Assembly (NCBI RefSeq): GCF_001552415.1
Contig: NZ_BCRD01000006.1
Span: 62,001 to 126,000, forward strand
From: Corynebacterium xerosis NBRC 16721 = ATCC 373
GTDB taxonomy: Bacteria; Actinomycetota; Actinomycetes; Mycobacteriales; Mycobacteriaceae
Direction of reading: 5' to 3'
Length of the DNA stretch: 64,000 bases
Shown: positions 27,401-36,537 of the stretch, in pieces
Layout: each line of letters opens with the position of its first letter
How positions within the stretch are numbered: position 1 is the first letter of the stretch
The notes under the pieces: model-generated
What the model saw: only the letters and a program-made list of their open reading frames with translations
Told to the model about the DNA's origin: nothing
The model's database searches: none
Translations under genes and position numbers: made by a program

Positions 27401-28474
27401 ATGAACTACCGCCCGGACCCGTTGACCAGGATCATGGCCCGAGCCGCCCGCGGCATCATGACGATGCCCGAGCCGTTGCTGCGGCTGATCGCACGCCCGC
27501 CCCGCAACGGCAGGGGGTACCTGCTCGACGCGGACGTGGCCATGTCGCTGGCGCTGCTGAAGATCATCGGATCCGGCAAAGGCATCGGCGAGCTGGAGGC
27601 GGCCGAAGCCCGCCACGAAATCGACCGGGAGGCCTACCTGGCCGGCGGCCCGGGCCCGAAGGTGCGCACCCGCGACGAGGAGATCGCCGGGGTGCCCGTG
27701 CGCCGCTACTTCGGTTTCCCACTGGCCGACGCCACCGCGCCGGCCGTCCTGTACTTCCACGGCGGTGGGTGGGCGCTGGGGTCGCTGGACTCGCACGATG
27801 CCCCGTGCCTGCGCCTGGCGGAGGCGGCCGGCGTCGACGTCATCTCCGTCGACTACCGCCTGGCCCCCGAGCACCCCTTCCCCGCCGGGCTCGACGACGC
27901 GATGGCGGTGTACGAAACGCTGATCGGGCAGGGCCGCCGGGTGGCGGTTATGGGCGACTCCGCCGGCGCCAACTTCGCCGCCGTGATCTGCCTGGAAGCC
28001 AAGCGCCGCGGCCTGCCGCAACCGGCGCTGCAGGCGCTGCTGGCCCCGGTGACCGACCTGACCGCGTGGATCGGGCCGCGCGACGGCTGGACCGGCAGCG
28101 GCCGCGAATTCGAGGAAGGGTACTTCCTGACCTCCGTCAACATGGTCGCCTACGCCGAGCTCTACGTCGGCGACGGGACGCCGGGGTCGGCCGATCGCGA
28201 GCTGGCCGCCGATCCGCGGGTCTCTCCCCTGTTCGCCGAGGACCTGTCCGGGCTGGCGCCCGCATACGTCGCGCTGGCGGGATTCGACCCGCTGCGCGAC
28301 GAGGGCGAGGCCTACGCTGCGCGCCTGGCGGAAGCCGGTGTGCCGGTCAGCGTGAAGATGCACCGCGGCATGGTCCACCCATTCATCAATTCCCCCGGCC
28401 TGTGGCGCACCTCGCGCCGGGCCATCGACGAACTCGCCGGCGCCGTGCGTCTGGCTCTGGAGGTCAGGCAATGA
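27401..28474 (+). CDS. Alpha/beta hydrolase, hormone-sensitive-lipase family
   Basis: Esterase/lipase-like hydrolase of 357 residues. YFHGGGWALGS is the oxyanion-hole HGGG motif and MGDSAGAN the GDSAG nucleophile elbow of the HSL (family IV) group. The acid residue is probably in GFDPLRDEGEAYA and the His in HRGMVHPFI. The first 90 residues form the cap region. No signal peptide is seen, so it is cytoplasmic. Substrate is unknown; short-chain esters are usual. It overlaps the following SDR by ATGA. Confidence 0.9.
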   Translation: MNYRPDPLTRIMARAARGIMTMPEPLLRLIARPPRNGRGYLLDADVAMSLALLKIIGSGKGIGELEAAEARHEIDREAYLAGGPGPKVRTRDEEIAGVPVRRYFGFPLADATAPAVLYFHGGGWALGSLDSHDAPCLRLAEAAGVDVISVDYRLAPEHPFPAGLDDAMAVYETLIGQGRRVAVMGDSAGANFAAVICLEAKRRGLPQPALQALLAPVTDLTAWIGPRDGWTGSGREFEEGYFLTSVNMVAYAELYVGDGTPGSADRELAADPRVSPLFAEDLSGLAPAYVALAGFDPLRDEGEAYAARLAEAGVPVSVKMHRGMVHPFINSPGLWRTSRRAIDELAGAVRLALEVRQ

Positions 28475-29487
28475 CGGACACGACGAACGGCACCCCGAAC
28501 GGCTCGCTGAACGACTCCACCGACGCCACCGGCCCCACCAACGGTGCTGCGGCCCATGACGCCGCTCCCGACGCCACGCCCGACCCCACCAGCGACCGCC
28601 CGACCCTCGGCGACCCCCGCCCGCTGGCCGTGGTCACCGGCGCGGCCTCCGGCATCGGCCGCGGCCTGGCCATCTCGCTGGCCGCCGACGGTTTCCGCGT
28701 GGCCATGGCCGACCGCAACGCCGCGGGCCTGGAGGAGGTGAAGCGGGCGGCGCGCCGGGCGGCGGTGGCCGGCGGCCATCGCGCCGCCGGGCCGGGCGGG
28801 CATCCCGTCGTCGACGCCACCGCACTGGACATCGCCGATTTCGACGAGGTGAAGGGATGGGCCGACGCTGTCGTCGCAAAACACGGGGCCCCGACGGACG
28901 TGTACAACGCCGCCGGAATCTCCGTGTGGGGCGACCCCACCACCCTGCCGCACGCCAAATGGCGCGGCGTCATCGACATCAACCTCATGGGCACCATCCA
29001 CATCGTCGAGGCATTCACCCCCGCCATGGCCGACGCCGGCCGCGGGCGGCTGATCTGCGTGTCCTCGGCCGCCGGCATCCTTGGCCTGCCCTGGCACGGC
29101 GCGTATTCCGCGTCGAAGGCCGGCGTGCTCGGTTTGTGCGAGGTGCTGCGCTTCGACCTCGCGCCGAAGGGCATTTCCGTCCACGCCGTCGCACCCGGCG
29201 CCGTGGACACCCCGCTCGTGCGCACCATCGACATCCACGGCATCGACCGCGGCGCCCCGCGCGTGGCCAAGGCGACGAAGCTCTTCCAGGGCCACGCGAT
29301 CTCGCCGGCGAAGGCCGCCGCGATCATCCGCTACGAGGTCGACGCCGGCACGTACCTCATCGCCACCTCCCACGACGTGCCCCTCGGCCGCTGGGCGCAG
29401 GTGAACATGCCGTGGGCGTACCGCGGCGTGATGAAGGCCCTGAACAAGGGCCTGCGCTGGGCCGCCGACGGCGCCGAGGCGACGTAG
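28471..29487 (+). CDS. SDR family oxidoreductase with low-complexity N-terminus
   Basis: Classical short-chain dehydrogenase (338 residues). After about 50 residues rich in Thr, Asp, Asn, Pro and Ala come the cofactor motif VVTGAASGIGRGLA, NAAGI, the catalytic Ser of CVSSAAGI and the YSASKAG Tyr-Lys pair. The acidic residue after the second strand (MADRN) suggests NAD(H) preference. The last 60 residues include a hydrophobic stretch seen in membrane-associated SDRs. The start at 28471 is fixed by overlap with the esterase stop, so the disordered N-terminus is real coding sequence. Confidence 0.88.
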   Translation: MTDTTNGTPNGSLNDSTDATGPTNGAAAHDAAPDATPDPTSDRPTLGDPRPLAVVTGAASGIGRGLAISLAADGFRVAMADRNAAGLEEVKRAARRAAVAGGHRAAGPGGHPVVDATALDIADFDEVKGWADAVVAKHGAPTDVYNAAGISVWGDPTTLPHAKWRGVIDINLMGTIHIVEAFTPAMADAGRGRLICVSSAAGILGLPWHGAYSASKAGVLGLCEVLRFDLAPKGISVHAVAPGAVDTPLVRTIDIHGIDRGAPRVAKATKLFQGHAISPAKAAAIIRYEVDAGTYLIATSHDVPLGRWAQVNMPWAYRGVMKALNKGLRWAADGAEAT

Positions 29488-29494
29488 CCGCCGA

Positions 29495-30157
29495 CTACCG
29501 CTTTTCGTCGGCCGGCGTGCCCAGCACGTGGAGTGCGGTGGCCAGGCCGTCGTAATGCGTGATCAGCTGCACCAGTGCCACGCATTCGCGGTCGGACAGG
29601 TGGCGGGACAGTGCGGCCCAGGCGGCGTCGTCGACGTCCCGCTTTGCGACGAGCTGATCGGCAACCGCGATCATCGCCCCGCGACGTCCGGTGAATCCGT
29701 GATCGCGGCGGTCGACGGCGGCGATTTCCGCGTCGGTCAAGCCCGCGCGCTTGCCGATGACCCGGTGGTGGTCGCGCTCATAATCCGCCCCGCGGCCGTG
29801 GGCGACGCGCAGGATGATCAGCTCGGTGTCGGTGCGGGAGAGCTCGCCGAAGGGCATCATCGTCGCCGAGTAGATCAGCCAGCCGCGGAACAGGCGCTTG
29901 GCGCGGCCGATGGTGGCGAAGACGCCGAGGCGCTTGCGGCCGGTCGCGCGGGCGCCGATCGCTTCGATGGCGCCGTTGACGAGGCCGAGTTGCTTGCGCG
30001 TGCCCGGCCCCGGGCGGCCGCTGGGCAGCGGCGGGCTGGCGGGGCGGTCGAGGTCTGCGTCGCCGGGCCGCGTGTGGCCGGAATGCCGATTGCCGGGGTG
30101 TCCGTTGCCGGGAGCTGCGTGGTCGGGGTGTCCGTTGCCGGGGGAAGTATCGTCCAT
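29495..30157 (-). CDS. Carboxymuconolactone decarboxylase (CMD/AhpD-like) family protein
   Basis: 220-residue protein. The first 50 residues are a Pro/Gly/His-rich tail with repeated GNGHP units, then a helical CMD domain (about 60-215) with ELIILRVAHGRGADYERDHH. The AhpD-type CxxC redox pair is absent, so an alkylhydroperoxidase role is unlikely; it resembles the CMD subgroup in which a Glu/His pair is conserved. Function unknown. It converges on the SDR with seven bases between stops. The leaderless-type start includes the His-rich tail, which could bind metal. Confidence 0.8.
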   Translation of the reverse strand: MDDTSPGNGHPDHAAPGNGHPGNRHSGHTRPGDADLDRPASPPLPSGRPGPGTRKQLGLVNGAIEAIGARATGRKRLGVFATIGRAKRLFRGWLIYSATMMPFGELSRTDTELIILRVAHGRGADYERDHHRVIGKRAGLTDAEIAAVDRRDHGFTGRRGAMIAVADQLVAKRDVDDAAWAALSRHLSDRECVALVQLITHYDGLATALHVLGTPADEKR

Positions 30158-30163
30158 GAAACC

Positions 30164-30169
30164 AGGTTA
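30164..30169 (-). promoter_or_regulatory. -10 box TAACCT for the CMD-family gene
   Basis: TAACCT on the minus strand, 6 bases from the ATG: leaderless start. Confidence 0.5.
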
Positions 30170-30250
30170 GGTGGGAGTGGCCGGCGGCGCAGGCGAACCG
30201 GGCATTGGACCCGGTCGGCGAGTCGGACCGCCGCATCGCGCCCCCATCCC

Positions 30251-30322
30251 GCTTAACCCACCCCGAATTGCTTAACCCACCCGCTGTAACGGGTGGGTTA
30301 GCTCATTCGGGGTGGGTTGAGC
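30251..30322. repeat. 72-bp nested palindrome
   Basis: Outer arms AACCCACCCCGAAT/ATTCGGGGTGGGTT (14 bp perfect) enclose inner arms TAACCCACCCG/CGGGTGGGTTA around a 6-base loop. The inner arm is nearly a copy of the outer one. It lies after helY (minus strand) and could end its transcription, although no T-run follows. Confidence 0.85.
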
Positions 30323-30415
30323 GCGCAGAGGACAGCCGGGCGGGCAGCTTGGCGCGCAGAGGACGGGCGGGCGGGCAGCTGAGCGCAGAGGACAGCCAGT
30401 CGGGCCGCCGGACGC
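30321..30415. repeat. Three imperfect tandem copies of a ~30-bp GC-rich repeat
   Basis: Units containing GCGCAGAGGAC recur at intervals of 31 and 29 bases between the palindrome and the helY stop. The same core GCGCAGAGGACGGG also appears in the tandem repeat near 56385. Confidence 0.75.
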
Positions 30416-30418
30416 GCG

Positions 30419-33274
30419 CTAGTGGCCCAGGGCCACGACTCCCCGGCGGATCGCCTGCACGGCCTGGGTGGCGTTGTCGCGGATCTCCTCGGAGTACCCG
30501 GTGTGCCGGACCTGCGACAACAGGTCGACCACTTGGCGGCACCAGCGCACGAAGTCACCCGGCGTCAGCTCCGCGCCGGCCTCCTTCGCCGCCGACAGGC
30601 AATACCCCAGCGGCGCGCCGGCGGTCCACTGGTGGATGGCGGTGGCGAAAGCGAGGTCGGGCATCCGCGTCATGGGCAGGCGGTGGCGCTTTTCGTCTGC
30701 GGCCAGCTCCTGCCAGATCCGGTACGTGTCGGAGATCGCGGCGGCCAGGGGCTCGGTGGGCACCTCGTCGGAACCCTGGGTCGCCTTGCGGTTTTCGAAC
30801 ACCAGCGTCGACACCGCGCCGGCCAGCTCGGCCGGGTCCAGCGAATTCCAGATGCCCCGCCGCAGGCACTGGGCGGCGAGCAGGTCGGAGCCGTTGTGGA
30901 TCCGCGCCAGACGCTCGCCTTCCTCGGAAACGTACGGCTCACCGGGAGCGCGGCTCTCACCGACCGCACCGCCTTCGCCGACCGCACCGCCTTGATCGAC
31001 CGCACCACCCTCGCCGGCCGTCCCCGGCTCCCCCGCCTCGGGCCACTCGACGTAGTCCATCTCGCCGAGCAACGCCAGCACGCGGTCGAAGGTCCGCGCC
31101 AAAGTGTCCGACGCTGCCGACACGCGCCGCTCCAGGGTCGCCACGGTGGACTGTGCCCGTCGCAAAGCATCGGCATCCCGGGCCACCGACTCCACCGCGG
31201 GATCGCCGTGCAAAGGGTGATCGCGCAACTCGCGGCGCAGGCGCTTGAGCTCGGGCGACGTGACGGCCGTGCGGCGGCGCAGGCGCTTGGGCCCGCGGAT
31301 GTTGTGGCGGTCGATCTCGGAACGGATGATGTTCACGGCGCGCTTGGGATGGCGGGCGGCGTCGCCGGGCACCTTCACGCGGCCGAGGACCTCCGGCGCG
31401 CTGGGGAACGCGTCCGGCTCGATGCGGCCGGTGAACCCGCCGACGCCGACGACGGTCGGACGCGGGTGATTGGGCGAATTGTCCTCGCGCACCACCACCG
31501 CCAGCTGCGCCTTCTTGCCCATGGGGATGGCGATGACCTCGCCGCGGCGCAGTCGTCGCAGCACGGTGACGGTCTCGGTGTGCCGGTCCTCGATGTTGCG
31601 GCGCTTGGCGGCCTTCTCCTCGGCGGAGATGGTCGAGCGTAGCTCCAGGTACGCCAGCAGGCCCTCGACGTCGGCGCCGGCCTCGCCCATCTCGGCGGAC
31701 AGCTGCGCCACCCGCGCCCGCGCGCGGTCCAGCTCGGCGACGTCACCGACGACGTCGCCGTCGGCCTGGAACTGGGCGAAGGACTTCTCCATCATCTTCC
31801 GCGCCTCGGCATGGCCGAGGGTGCGCAGCAGGTTGATGGACATGTTGTAGCCGGGCGTGAACGTGGACACCAGCGGGTACGTGCGCGTCGACGCCAGGCC
31901 GGCGACCCACTTCGGGTCCATCGCCGGTGCCCACTGCACCACCGCATTGCCCTGGGTGTCGATGCCGCGGCGGCCCGCGCGGCCGGTCATCTGCGTGTAC
32001 TGGCCGGGCGTGAGATCGACGTGCGCCTCGCCGTTGTACTTGACCAGCTTCTCCAGCACCACGGTGCGCGCGGGCATGTTGATGCCCAGCGCCAGCGTCT
32101 CCGTGGCGAACACGACCTTGACCAGGCCACGATTGAAGAGCTTTTCGACGATGTGCCGGAACGCCGGCAACATCCCCGCGTGGTGGGCGGCGAATCCCCG
32201 CATCACCGTGCGCCGCCAGCGTCGGAAGCCGAGCACCTCGAGGTCCTCGGGCGGGATGTCGGCGACGCCGGCGTCGATGATGGCGCCGATCTCCTCCTGC
32301 TCGCCCATGTCGGTCAGCTCCATGCGCGAGGCGCCGAGCTGCTGCAGCGCACCCTCGCAGCCGGCGCGGGAGAAGATGAAGACGATGGCCGGGAGCATCG
32401 AGCGCGAACCGAGCAGCTTGACGACGTCCCCCCGGCGCGGAGGCCGCCATTTCTGCGTTTCCTCCCGCTGCTTCCACTGGTGGCGGGCGAATTTGCCGCC
32501 GCCGAGGTAGTCGCCCCCGCCGGAATCGTCGGAACCCCGGCGGCCGCGCGGGGCGGGGCCGCGGCCTCCCCTGCCGCCGCGGCCGTCGTCGTAACCGGAT
32601 TCGGCGCGGGCGGCGGCTTCGAGCAGGTCGCGGTTGACGTCGGTGCCGCCGGCCTCGAACAGCGGGTACAGGCGCTGGCCGACGAGCATGTGCTGGCTCA
32701 GCGGCACCGGGCGGTGGTCAGTGACGACGACCTCGGTGTGGCCGCGCACGGTGGACAGCCAGTCGCCGAACTCCTCGGAGTTGGACACCGTCGCCGACAG
32801 GCCGACGAGTTTCACCGACTCGTCGAGATTGAGGATGACCTCTTCCCACACCGGCCCGCGCTCGCGGTCGGCGAGGTAGTGGATCTCGTCCATGACCACG
32901 TGGCTCAGGCGGTTCAGCGTCGGCGACTGCGCGTAGAGCATGTTGCGCAGCACCTCGGTGGTCATGACGACGACGTCGGCATCGCCGTTGCGCGACACGT
33001 CGCCGGTGAGCAACCCGACCTTCTCCTCGCCGTAGACGGCGACGAGGTCGTGGTACTTCTGGTTGCTCAGCGCCTTGATGGGCGTCGTGTAGAAGCACTT
33101 GCCGCCGTCGGCGAAGGCCGCGCGGATGGCGAACTCGCCGACGACGGTCTTGCCGGCGCCGGTGGGCGCGCACACCAGAACTCCGCGCCCGGCCTCGATG
33201 GCGCGGCAGGCGCGGAGCTGGAAATCATCGGGGGCGAAGCCCAGGTCGGCGATGAAGTCGTCCAGAAGGGTCAT
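30419..33274 (-). CDS. helY: SKI2/Mtr4-like DEAD-box RNA helicase HelY
   Basis: Superfamily 2 helicase of 951 residues, related to eukaryotic Ski2/Mtr4. The first domain shows the Q-motif region, Walker A APTGAGKTVVGEFA and Walker B VVMDEIH. The second shows GINMPARTVV and the arginine-finger motif QMTGRAGRRG. A disordered Arg/Gly-rich insertion (about residues 235-270) and a long C-terminal domain follow, with a Gly/Ala/Glu repeat near residue 750. Its neighbourhood beside tatC/tatA and pafC/pafB is conserved in actinobacteria. RNA unwinding or degradation support is inferred from family. Confidence 0.92.
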   Translation of the reverse strand: MTLLDDFIADLGFAPDDFQLRACRAIEAGRGVLVCAPTGAGKTVVGEFAIRAAFADGGKCFYTTPIKALSNQKYHDLVAVYGEEKVGLLTGDVSRNGDADVVVMTTEVLRNMLYAQSPTLNRLSHVVMDEIHYLADRERGPVWEEVILNLDESVKLVGLSATVSNSEEFGDWLSTVRGHTEVVVTDHRPVPLSQHMLVGQRLYPLFEAGGTDVNRDLLEAAARAESGYDDGRGGRGGRGPAPRGRRGSDDSGGGDYLGGGKFARHQWKQREETQKWRPPRRGDVVKLLGSRSMLPAIVFIFSRAGCEGALQQLGASRMELTDMGEQEEIGAIIDAGVADIPPEDLEVLGFRRWRRTVMRGFAAHHAGMLPAFRHIVEKLFNRGLVKVVFATETLALGINMPARTVVLEKLVKYNGEAHVDLTPGQYTQMTGRAGRRGIDTQGNAVVQWAPAMDPKWVAGLASTRTYPLVSTFTPGYNMSINLLRTLGHAEARKMMEKSFAQFQADGDVVGDVAELDRARARVAQLSAEMGEAGADVEGLLAYLELRSTISAEEKAAKRRNIEDRHTETVTVLRRLRRGEVIAIPMGKKAQLAVVVREDNSPNHPRPTVVGVGGFTGRIEPDAFPSAPEVLGRVKVPGDAARHPKRAVNIIRSEIDRHNIRGPKRLRRRTAVTSPELKRLRRELRDHPLHGDPAVESVARDADALRRAQSTVATLERRVSAASDTLARTFDRVLALLGEMDYVEWPEAGEPGTAGEGGAVDQGGAVGEGGAVGESRAPGEPYVSEEGERLARIHNGSDLLAAQCLRRGIWNSLDPAELAGAVSTLVFENRKATQGSDEVPTEPLAAAISDTYRIWQELAADEKRHRLPMTRMPDLAFATAIHQWTAGAPLGYCLSAAKEAGAELTPGDFVRWCRQVVDLLSQVRHTGYSEEIRDNATQAVQAIRRGVVALGH

Positions 33275-33332
33275 GCGTCAAGGGTGTCACAAAACGTGCC
33301 CCGGGACCGGGGGTCGTCGGGTGGGCGCGCCG

Positions 33333-33623
33333 TCACGGGCCGTATGCCGACAATCCCACCGCGATGACGATGACCGGCGACGCCAACGGCAGGATCGCGG
33401 CCAGTCCGAGCGCGATGCTGCGGGTCACGTGCGCGAGATAGGCCACCGCGGCACTGATGGTGGCCAGCGTGCCCGCCACCGCCCACAGCGTCCAGCCCGT
33501 CCAGGCATTCGGCAGCGTCCACCCGATGTAGCCGATCGTCATGCCGATGAGGACGAGACCCCATCCGACGACAAGCTTCCGCAGGCGCTGCTCCGCCTTG
33601 GTCGGCGTCATCGTCGTGGTCAT
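33333..33623 (-). CDS. Small membrane protein between tatC and helY
   Basis: Hypothetical 96-residue protein with three to four hydrophobic helices after a short basic N-terminus (MTTTMTPTKAEQRLRK). Start 33623 is preferred because GGAGAAACC precedes the ATG; the frame stays open to 33740 but the extra part is polar and unlike a protein start. It is co-oriented with tatC and helY. No family is recognised. Confidence 0.68.
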   Translation of the reverse strand: MTTTMTPTKAEQRLRKLVVGWGLVLIGMTIGYIGWTLPNAWTGWTLWAVAGTLATISAAVAYLAHVTRSIALGLAAILPLASPVIVIAVGLSAYGP

Positions 33624-33787
33624 GGTTTCTCCGTCCCCGTCGGACACGGTGCTCGCGGCCGGATCCGGTGCGCCTCTTCCGTGGTCGTTGCGGAGAGTCT
33701 TCCGGGGCCATGCCCGACGGTCAATAGCGGTGACCGACAACGGGGGTAAGACATGGCAATCGCGGTTGACGGTGTTGAGATGCGGAA

Positions 33788-33837
33788 ACGCTCCGCCCCC
33801 ACGCGGTAATGGGTGGGGGCGGAGCGTATTCGGGGTG
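33788..33837 (-). terminator. Terminator hairpin after tatC
   Basis: Stem ACGCTCCGCCCCCA/TGGGGGCGGAGCGT (14 bp) followed on the minus strand by TTTCC, about 60 bases past the tatC stop. Confidence 0.75.
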
Positions 33838-33898
33838 CGTACCCGGGACGCTCATAGGAGCCGCATCCGCGCCGGTGCCGGCGTCGTCTGCGGTCCGT

Positions 33899-35092
33899 CT
33901 ACAGCACGTCGTCGAAGTCCGAACCGGAACGCGTGGACAGGTCCGGGGTCACCTCGGCCGGCGGCGCCGCGGGCGGTGCCGGGCGCGAGTTGCGCGTCGG
34001 CCGCGTCGTCGGTCGGGGCGAGGTGCCCACCGGGCTCGGCGCGCTGACTGCGCCGGGACCCGAAACCGGGGCGGTGCGGCCGACCGGCGCCGTGCCGCCG
34101 ACGGCACCGGACGCGGACACCGGCGCCGGGGCGTCGATGCCGCCGAGCTGCCCGATGCCCCCGGAGGTAGCGATCGGGCCGGACGACTGGTCGTCGTCGA
34201 GGTCGAGCCAGTCGGGTCGCTGCTTGTCGCGCCGGCGGTCGTTGATGCGGGTGAACTGGATCGCGACCTCCATGAGCACCGTCAGCGACAGCGCCAGCAC
34301 CATCATCGACACCGGGTCCTGGCCCGGGGTCATGAACGCGGCGAAAATGAACAGCAGCAGGATGATCAGGCGTCGCTTGTCCTTCATCGTCTCGTAGTGC
34401 AGCACGCCGACGACGTTGAGCATGATGATGAACAACGGCAGCTCGAAGCTGACGCCGAAAATGAGGATCAGCGCGAGGATGAAGTTGAAGTACTGCCCAC
34501 CGGTCAACGCGGCGATCTGCGCGTTGTCGCCGATCTGGAGCAGGAACTCGAGGCCGTAGGCGACGACGAAGTACGCCAGGACTGCACCGGCGGCGAAGAG
34601 GAGGGCCGCCGCGGTCACCGCGATCAGCGTGTTGCGGCGTTCCTTCCGCACCAGGCCCGGCGTGATGTACGCCCAGATCTGGTACAGCCACCACGGCGCC
34701 GAGAGGACCAGACCCGCCAGGGCACCGACCTTGAGGCGCAGCATGAACATTTCGAAGGGGCTCGTCGCCAACAGGCGGCACTCCCCGGTTTCGGCACCGC
34801 CGAAGCGCTGTTCCGGCGGCAGTTGGCAGTACGGCTCCTTGAGGATCTCGCCCAACGACATGACGTGCGCGGGGCCGAAGGTCCAATCGCCGAAGGGAAG
34901 GCGCCACGGGCCGAGCGTGAAGGACAACTGGTACCAGGTGAAGCCGATGATGGTGCCGACGAGAATGCCCGCGAGGGCCTTGAGCAACCGGGAGCGCAGC
35001 TCCTGGATGTGCTCGACGATCGACATGACGCCCTCGGGGTCCCGCTTCTTGCGTTTGCGGAGCCGGGGGCGCTGAGCGGTTTCCGCCACCAC
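33899..35092 (-). CDS. tatC: Twin-arginine translocase subunit TatC
   Basis: Six-helix membrane receptor for twin-arginine signal peptides in folded-protein export. The N-terminal cytoplasmic helix has the conserved MSIVEHIQELRSRL; the helices follow up to about residue 285. The remaining ~110 residues form a hydrophilic tail rich in Pro, Ala, Gly and Thr with short repeats of the type APVxGxGAV, making the protein longer (397) than usual (about 250-320). It starts with GTG four bases after the tatA stop, with the ribosome-binding site inside tatA. Confidence 0.94.
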   Translation of the reverse strand: MVAETAQRPRLRKRKKRDPEGVMSIVEHIQELRSRLLKALAGILVGTIIGFTWYQLSFTLGPWRLPFGDWTFGPAHVMSLGEILKEPYCQLPPEQRFGGAETGECRLLATSPFEMFMLRLKVGALAGLVLSAPWWLYQIWAYITPGLVRKERRNTLIAVTAAALLFAAGAVLAYFVVAYGLEFLLQIGDNAQIAALTGGQYFNFILALILIFGVSFELPLFIIMLNVVGVLHYETMKDKRRLIILLLFIFAAFMTPGQDPVSMMVLALSLTVLMEVAIQFTRINDRRRDKQRPDWLDLDDDQSSGPIATSGGIGQLGGIDAPAPVSASGAVGGTAPVGRTAPVSGPGAVSAPSPVGTSPRPTTRPTRNSRPAPPAAPPAEVTPDLSTRSGSDFDDVL

Positions 35093-35096
35093 TTAT

Positions 35097-35438
35097 CTAG
35101 CGCTGGTCGTCGAGGTTCGGCTGCTGCGGCTGCTGCACGTGCGGCGGAACCTGCTGGGCCTGCGGCGTCTGCGGAGCCTGCTGGTACTGCTGCGGCTGGG
35201 CCTGCGGAGGCTGCTGAGCGTACGGCTGCTGCGGCTGAGCCTGCGGCGCCTGCTGGATGGCCTGCTGCTGCGGGACCTCGGGCTGCTCGTCGTCGTGCTT
35301 CATTTCCTTGACCTCGGACTTGAAGATGCGCATCGAGCGGCCCAGGGAACGGGCGGCGTCGGGCAGCTTCTTGGATCCGAAGAGCAGGATCAGGACGACT
35401 GCGATGATGATGAGCTCGGTGGGGCCGAGATTCGGCAT
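35097..35438 (-). CDS. tatA: Twin-arginine translocase subunit TatA
   Basis: Pore-forming Tat component, 113 residues. [24 protein letters not shown] is the transmembrane helix and FGSKKLP hinge, followed by the amphipathic helix [20 protein letters not shown]. The tail from residue 55 is almost entirely Gln and Pro. The ATG at 35438 is preceded by AAAGGTGAAG. Upstream, an AATATA/TATAGC-like sequence and two 14-bp tandem copies (TTCGARATTGCGTG) may hold a promoter separate from pafC. Confidence 0.94.
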   Translation of the reverse strand: MPNLGPTELIIIAVVLILLFGSKKLPDAARSLGRSMRIFKSEVKEMKHDDEQPEVPQQQAIQQAPQAQPQQPYAQQPPQAQPQQYQQAPQTPQAQQVPPHVQQPQQPNLDDQR

Positions 35439-35526
35439 CCGCTTCACCTTTCGGGCTATATTCGAAGTTCGGTGTTCGAAATTGCGTGTTCGAGATTGCG
35501 TGGGCGGGTTCGTGGACCGGGCCGGT

Positions 35527-36537
35527 TCACCCGTCGACAGGGACCTCACCATACGCGCGAAGCCCCGCGCGTGCTCGGTCCGCCACGGCCTTGTGCAACG
35601 ATACCGGGTCGATGGCCTTCACGCCCGGCCAGCGGCGGAGCAGGAACCCCACGGTCCGGTCGGCGTTGGTCGCCGGCACCCACGCCGGGTACGGGCCGCC
35701 TTCCGGGAAGTCCTCGTCGTCGGCGTCGTGGGCGAAGGCCACGGGGTCGTATTCGGCGACCCACGTCGAATCGGCGGCGACCTCCACGGCGGCCCATGCG
35801 CCGCCGTCGCGGAGGAATCCGTGGGGATCGTTCGCGTCGAACTCCGGCACGTCGTGCCACCGGGCTTCCTCGCCGGTTTTCGCGGCCGCGAGCATGCGGT
35901 CGATTCGGAAGGACTTGACGACGGTCTCGCCTGCACCGCTTCCGTCATCGGCGCGGTCGACCGCCTTGAGATAGGGGTCGTCCTCGATCATCACCAGGGT
36001 CACCGGGTCGACGCGGCGCACGCCCCGTTCCCCCGACGCCGAGCGGTAGTCGAGTTCGAGCACCTTCCGCTCGGCGATCGCCTCGCGCACGGTGGCGAGG
36101 ATCTCCGCATGGGCCACGTCCACGGTCGCGTGCGGCGTCGTGTCGGCCACGGCGGTGCGCCCGGTCGCGCCGGCACGCAGCTTCGCCGCGGCGGACCGCG
36201 CGATGTCCGGGTCGCGCTGCATCGGCGACGATTCGAGGGTTTCCAGCGTCAGCAGCATCGCCGACAGCTCTTCGGGAGCCAACTGGAGCGGCTCGGCGAG
36301 CAGCTCGGCCGCCGGCGTGACCCGCGCCGAGAGCCCCTTGACCCGCACCTCGAACGCGGCCGTGCCGGGCAGCCCCGGCATCTCCAGTTGCGCCAGGAAG
36401 TCCAGCGCCTCGCGCAACTGCCGGTATTCGATGCCCAGGTCCACGGAGGCCTCGGTCAGTTGCCGCTCCTCGGCGAAGTACGGCACCAGCGTCAGCGTCC
36501 GCAGCCAGGACAGTTCGGGCACGTCCTTGTCGCTCAT
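35527..36537 (-). CDS. pafC: WYL-domain regulator PafC
   Basis: 336-residue transcription regulator with an N-terminal winged helix-turn-helix (about 1-60) and a WYL domain (about 145-225). The last third is the WYL C-terminal extension. In mycobacteria PafB and PafC form a heterodimer that activates a LexA-independent DNA-damage response, probably after sensing single-stranded DNA. Its start overlaps the pafB stop by four bases, and both follow pafA. Confidence 0.92.
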   Translation of the reverse strand: MSDKDVPELSWLRTLTLVPYFAEERQLTEASVDLGIEYRQLREALDFLAQLEMPGLPGTAAFEVRVKGLSARVTPAAELLAEPLQLAPEELSAMLLTLETLESSPMQRDPDIARSAAAKLRAGATGRTAVADTTPHATVDVAHAEILATVREAIAERKVLELDYRSASGERGVRRVDPVTLVMIEDDPYLKAVDRADDGSGAGETVVKSFRIDRMLAAAKTGEEARWHDVPEFDANDPHGFLRDGGAWAAVEVAADSTWVAEYDPVAFAHDADDEDFPEGGPYPAWVPATNADRTVGFLLRRWPGVKAIDPVSLHKAVADRARAGLRAYGEVPVDG

